The notes under the pieces: model-generated | What the model was told of the DNA's origin: nothing | What the model saw: only the letters and a program-made list of their open reading frames with translations | Databases searched by the model: none | Part shown: in pieces, positions 63,258 to 64,000 of the stretch | How the letters are laid out: each line of letters starts with the position of its first letter | Position numbering within the stretch: the first letter of the stretch is position 1 | Made by a program: the position numbers and the translations under genes | From: Acidobacteriota bacterium | GTDB taxonomy: Bacteria; Acidobacteriota; Blastocatellia; UBA7656 | Assembly (NCBI GenBank): GCA_040754075.1 | Contig: JBFMDH010000012.1 | Coordinates: forward strand, 62,001-126,000 | Length of the DNA stretch: 64,000 nt | Direction of reading: 5' to 3'

Positions 63258-64000
63258 GTGATACGACATCGAATCCTGGCATCGCTGATTCTATTCTTTC
63301 TTTTAATCGGCACCGCTTGTATTAAACGCATTACGGTTCCAGAGACTTTGCCGACCAATGAACCGGTAGAGGTCGCGGAATTGGTGAACCGCATTAATGC
63401 GTTTAATCAAATTGACACCCTCGCAGCGCAAGGTGGCATCAAAGTCACCAATTATTTCACCGATAAAGAAAACAAGGCAGATGAACTGCCGGGCGGCGAT
63501 CAACTCATCAGATTCAAAAAACCGGAAAATATTTTATTAAAAGTCAAAGCCCCGATTATCGGTAAGCAGGTTGCCGATATGGCAACTGATGGAAAAAAGT
63601 TTTCTCTGGCGATTTTTTATCCGGGCAGTAAACGGCAATTTATTTACGGAACCAATCCGAAACAATTTAAAAAAATGACGGCTAAAGATTTGACCGACCC
63701 GCGACTCAAAGAAGCCGGTGGTCTGGTCAATATGCGTCCGCAACATATCACCGACGCTTTTAAAATGTTGCCCTTCGATCAAGGCTTCGACCTGTTTCGT
63801 GAAGAAGTAACTCAGGAAGAACCCGATACCCGACCCGGCAGAAAAGGGAAAAGGGTTTATCGCAATTACTATGTGTTATATCTCATCGAACGAAAAAATG
63901 GTGGGACTACCAATATGGCGGTACTGCGGAGAAAATTCTGGTTTGATCGAACGATAAGCAATACGCCTTTAACCCGCGTTCAAGTATTTGAAAATGACGG
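63258..64000 (+). CDS. Lipoprotein, LolA/DUF4292-like (3' end cut by window edge)
   Basis: Starts at GTG 63258 with GGAG upstream and runs off the right edge. The signal ILFFLLIGTAC is a lipobox (Cys about residue 19). The next part (INAFNQIDTLAAQGGIKVTNYF, IIGKQVADMATDGKKFSL, FYPGSKRQFIYGTNP) fits a LolA/LppX- or DUF4292-like beta-sheet that binds lipid or lipoprotein. A role in envelope transport is only inferred. It is not closed by a stop within the 743 bases seen. Confidence 0.75.
   Translation, partial: MIRHRILASLILFFLLIGTACIKRITVPETLPTNEPVEVAELVNRINAFNQIDTLAAQGGIKVTNYFTDKENKADELPGGDQLIRFKKPENILLKVKAPIIGKQVADMATDGKKFSLAIFYPGSKRQFIYGTNPKQFKKMTAKDLTDPRLKEAGGLVNMRPQHITDAFKMLPFDQGFDLFREEVTQEEPDTRPGRKGKRVYRNYYVLYLIERKNGGTTNMAVLRRKFWFDRTISNTPLTRVQVFEND

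Noticed and set aside
1-64000. tRNA, rRNA, CRISPR, prophage or insertion sequence
   Set aside because: No cloverleaf, repeat-spacer array, transposase, integrase or phage structural gene could be identified by eye.

Overview
The window reads as chromosome of an Acidobacteriota bacterium, most probably class Blastocatellia. This is inferred from gene content (a VWFA-related secreted protein of the acidobacterial type, a bacillithiol-type YtxJ, many small secreted proteins of unknown function, a cytochrome c / copper-monooxygenase-like hybrid) and moderate GC. No rRNA marker is present, so the assignment is an inference. I found no rRNA, tRNA, CRISPR array, prophage or insertion sequence.

Layout. 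1-4.1 kb (minus): 5'-truncated view of a Ppx/GppA phosphatase with HD domain, then hom-lysC of the aspartate pathway. 4.3-10.3 kb (plus): pduO-type cobalamin adenosyltransferase, accD, folC, a Nudix hydrolase, a Uma2 nuclease-like protein, plsC and a CPBP protease. 10.4-15.0 kb (minus): esterase, peptidase E, cytochrome-containing oxidase-like protein, glycosyltransferase. 15.3-17.1 kb (minus) is the most accessory-looking stretch: a small secreted protein and a two-gene unit pairing a TIR-like protein with a DUF7701/RipA-like membrane protein. 17.4-20.2 kb (minus): Cys/His-motif protein, GT-C glycosyltransferase, YtxJ. 20.5-22.3 kb (plus): VWA protein. 22.5-28.8 kb (minus): DinB, GrdB-like protein, peroxiredoxin, aroDE, bchI-like ATPase, membrane-anchored molybdopterin oxidoreductase. 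28.9-31.5 kb (plus): CHAD protein and a large membrane protein. 31.5-34.7 kb (minus): recQ, SRPBCC-like protein and a 55-residue membrane protein. 35-40.1 kb (plus): gatB, cyclophilin lipoprotein, GAF/PAS sensor, DUF2007-like protein. 40.2-53.3 kb (minus): small membrane protein, di-haem peroxidase, S9 peptidase, ClpX-like ATPase, secreted proteins, methyltransferase, a Tat-exported xanthine dehydrogenase/aldehyde oxidase-type operon, and a PqqD-like protein with a Cys-rich tail. 53.6-64 kb: FAD reductase, PBP4-type dacB, M18 aminopeptidase, nfo (minus), hyuB, small membrane protein, rarA (minus) and a truncated lipoprotein gene.

Two things stand out. First, the TIR-like plus DUF7701/RipA-like membrane protein pair (15.9-17.1 kb) has the architecture of a TIR sensor with a membrane effector and is a candidate undescribed anti-phage system. 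Second, families of heptameric tandem repeats (AGGATTC, AGTGATG, AAAAGGY) fill whole intergenic gaps as inverted pairs. In three places they run from the stop codon of one gene almost to the start codon of the next, leaving no Shine-Dalgarno, and one block lies in frame inside hyuB. A separate hairpin repeat at 22.4 kb has a shortened relative at 34.4 kb that looks like a deletion between 6-bp direct repeats.

Most genes are housekeeping: amino acid, folate, fatty-acid and shikimate synthesis, DNA repair (RecQ, Nfo, RarA) and amidotransferase-dependent tRNA charging. Start sites were moved inward from the longest frames wherever a better ribosome binding site or family alignment supported it.
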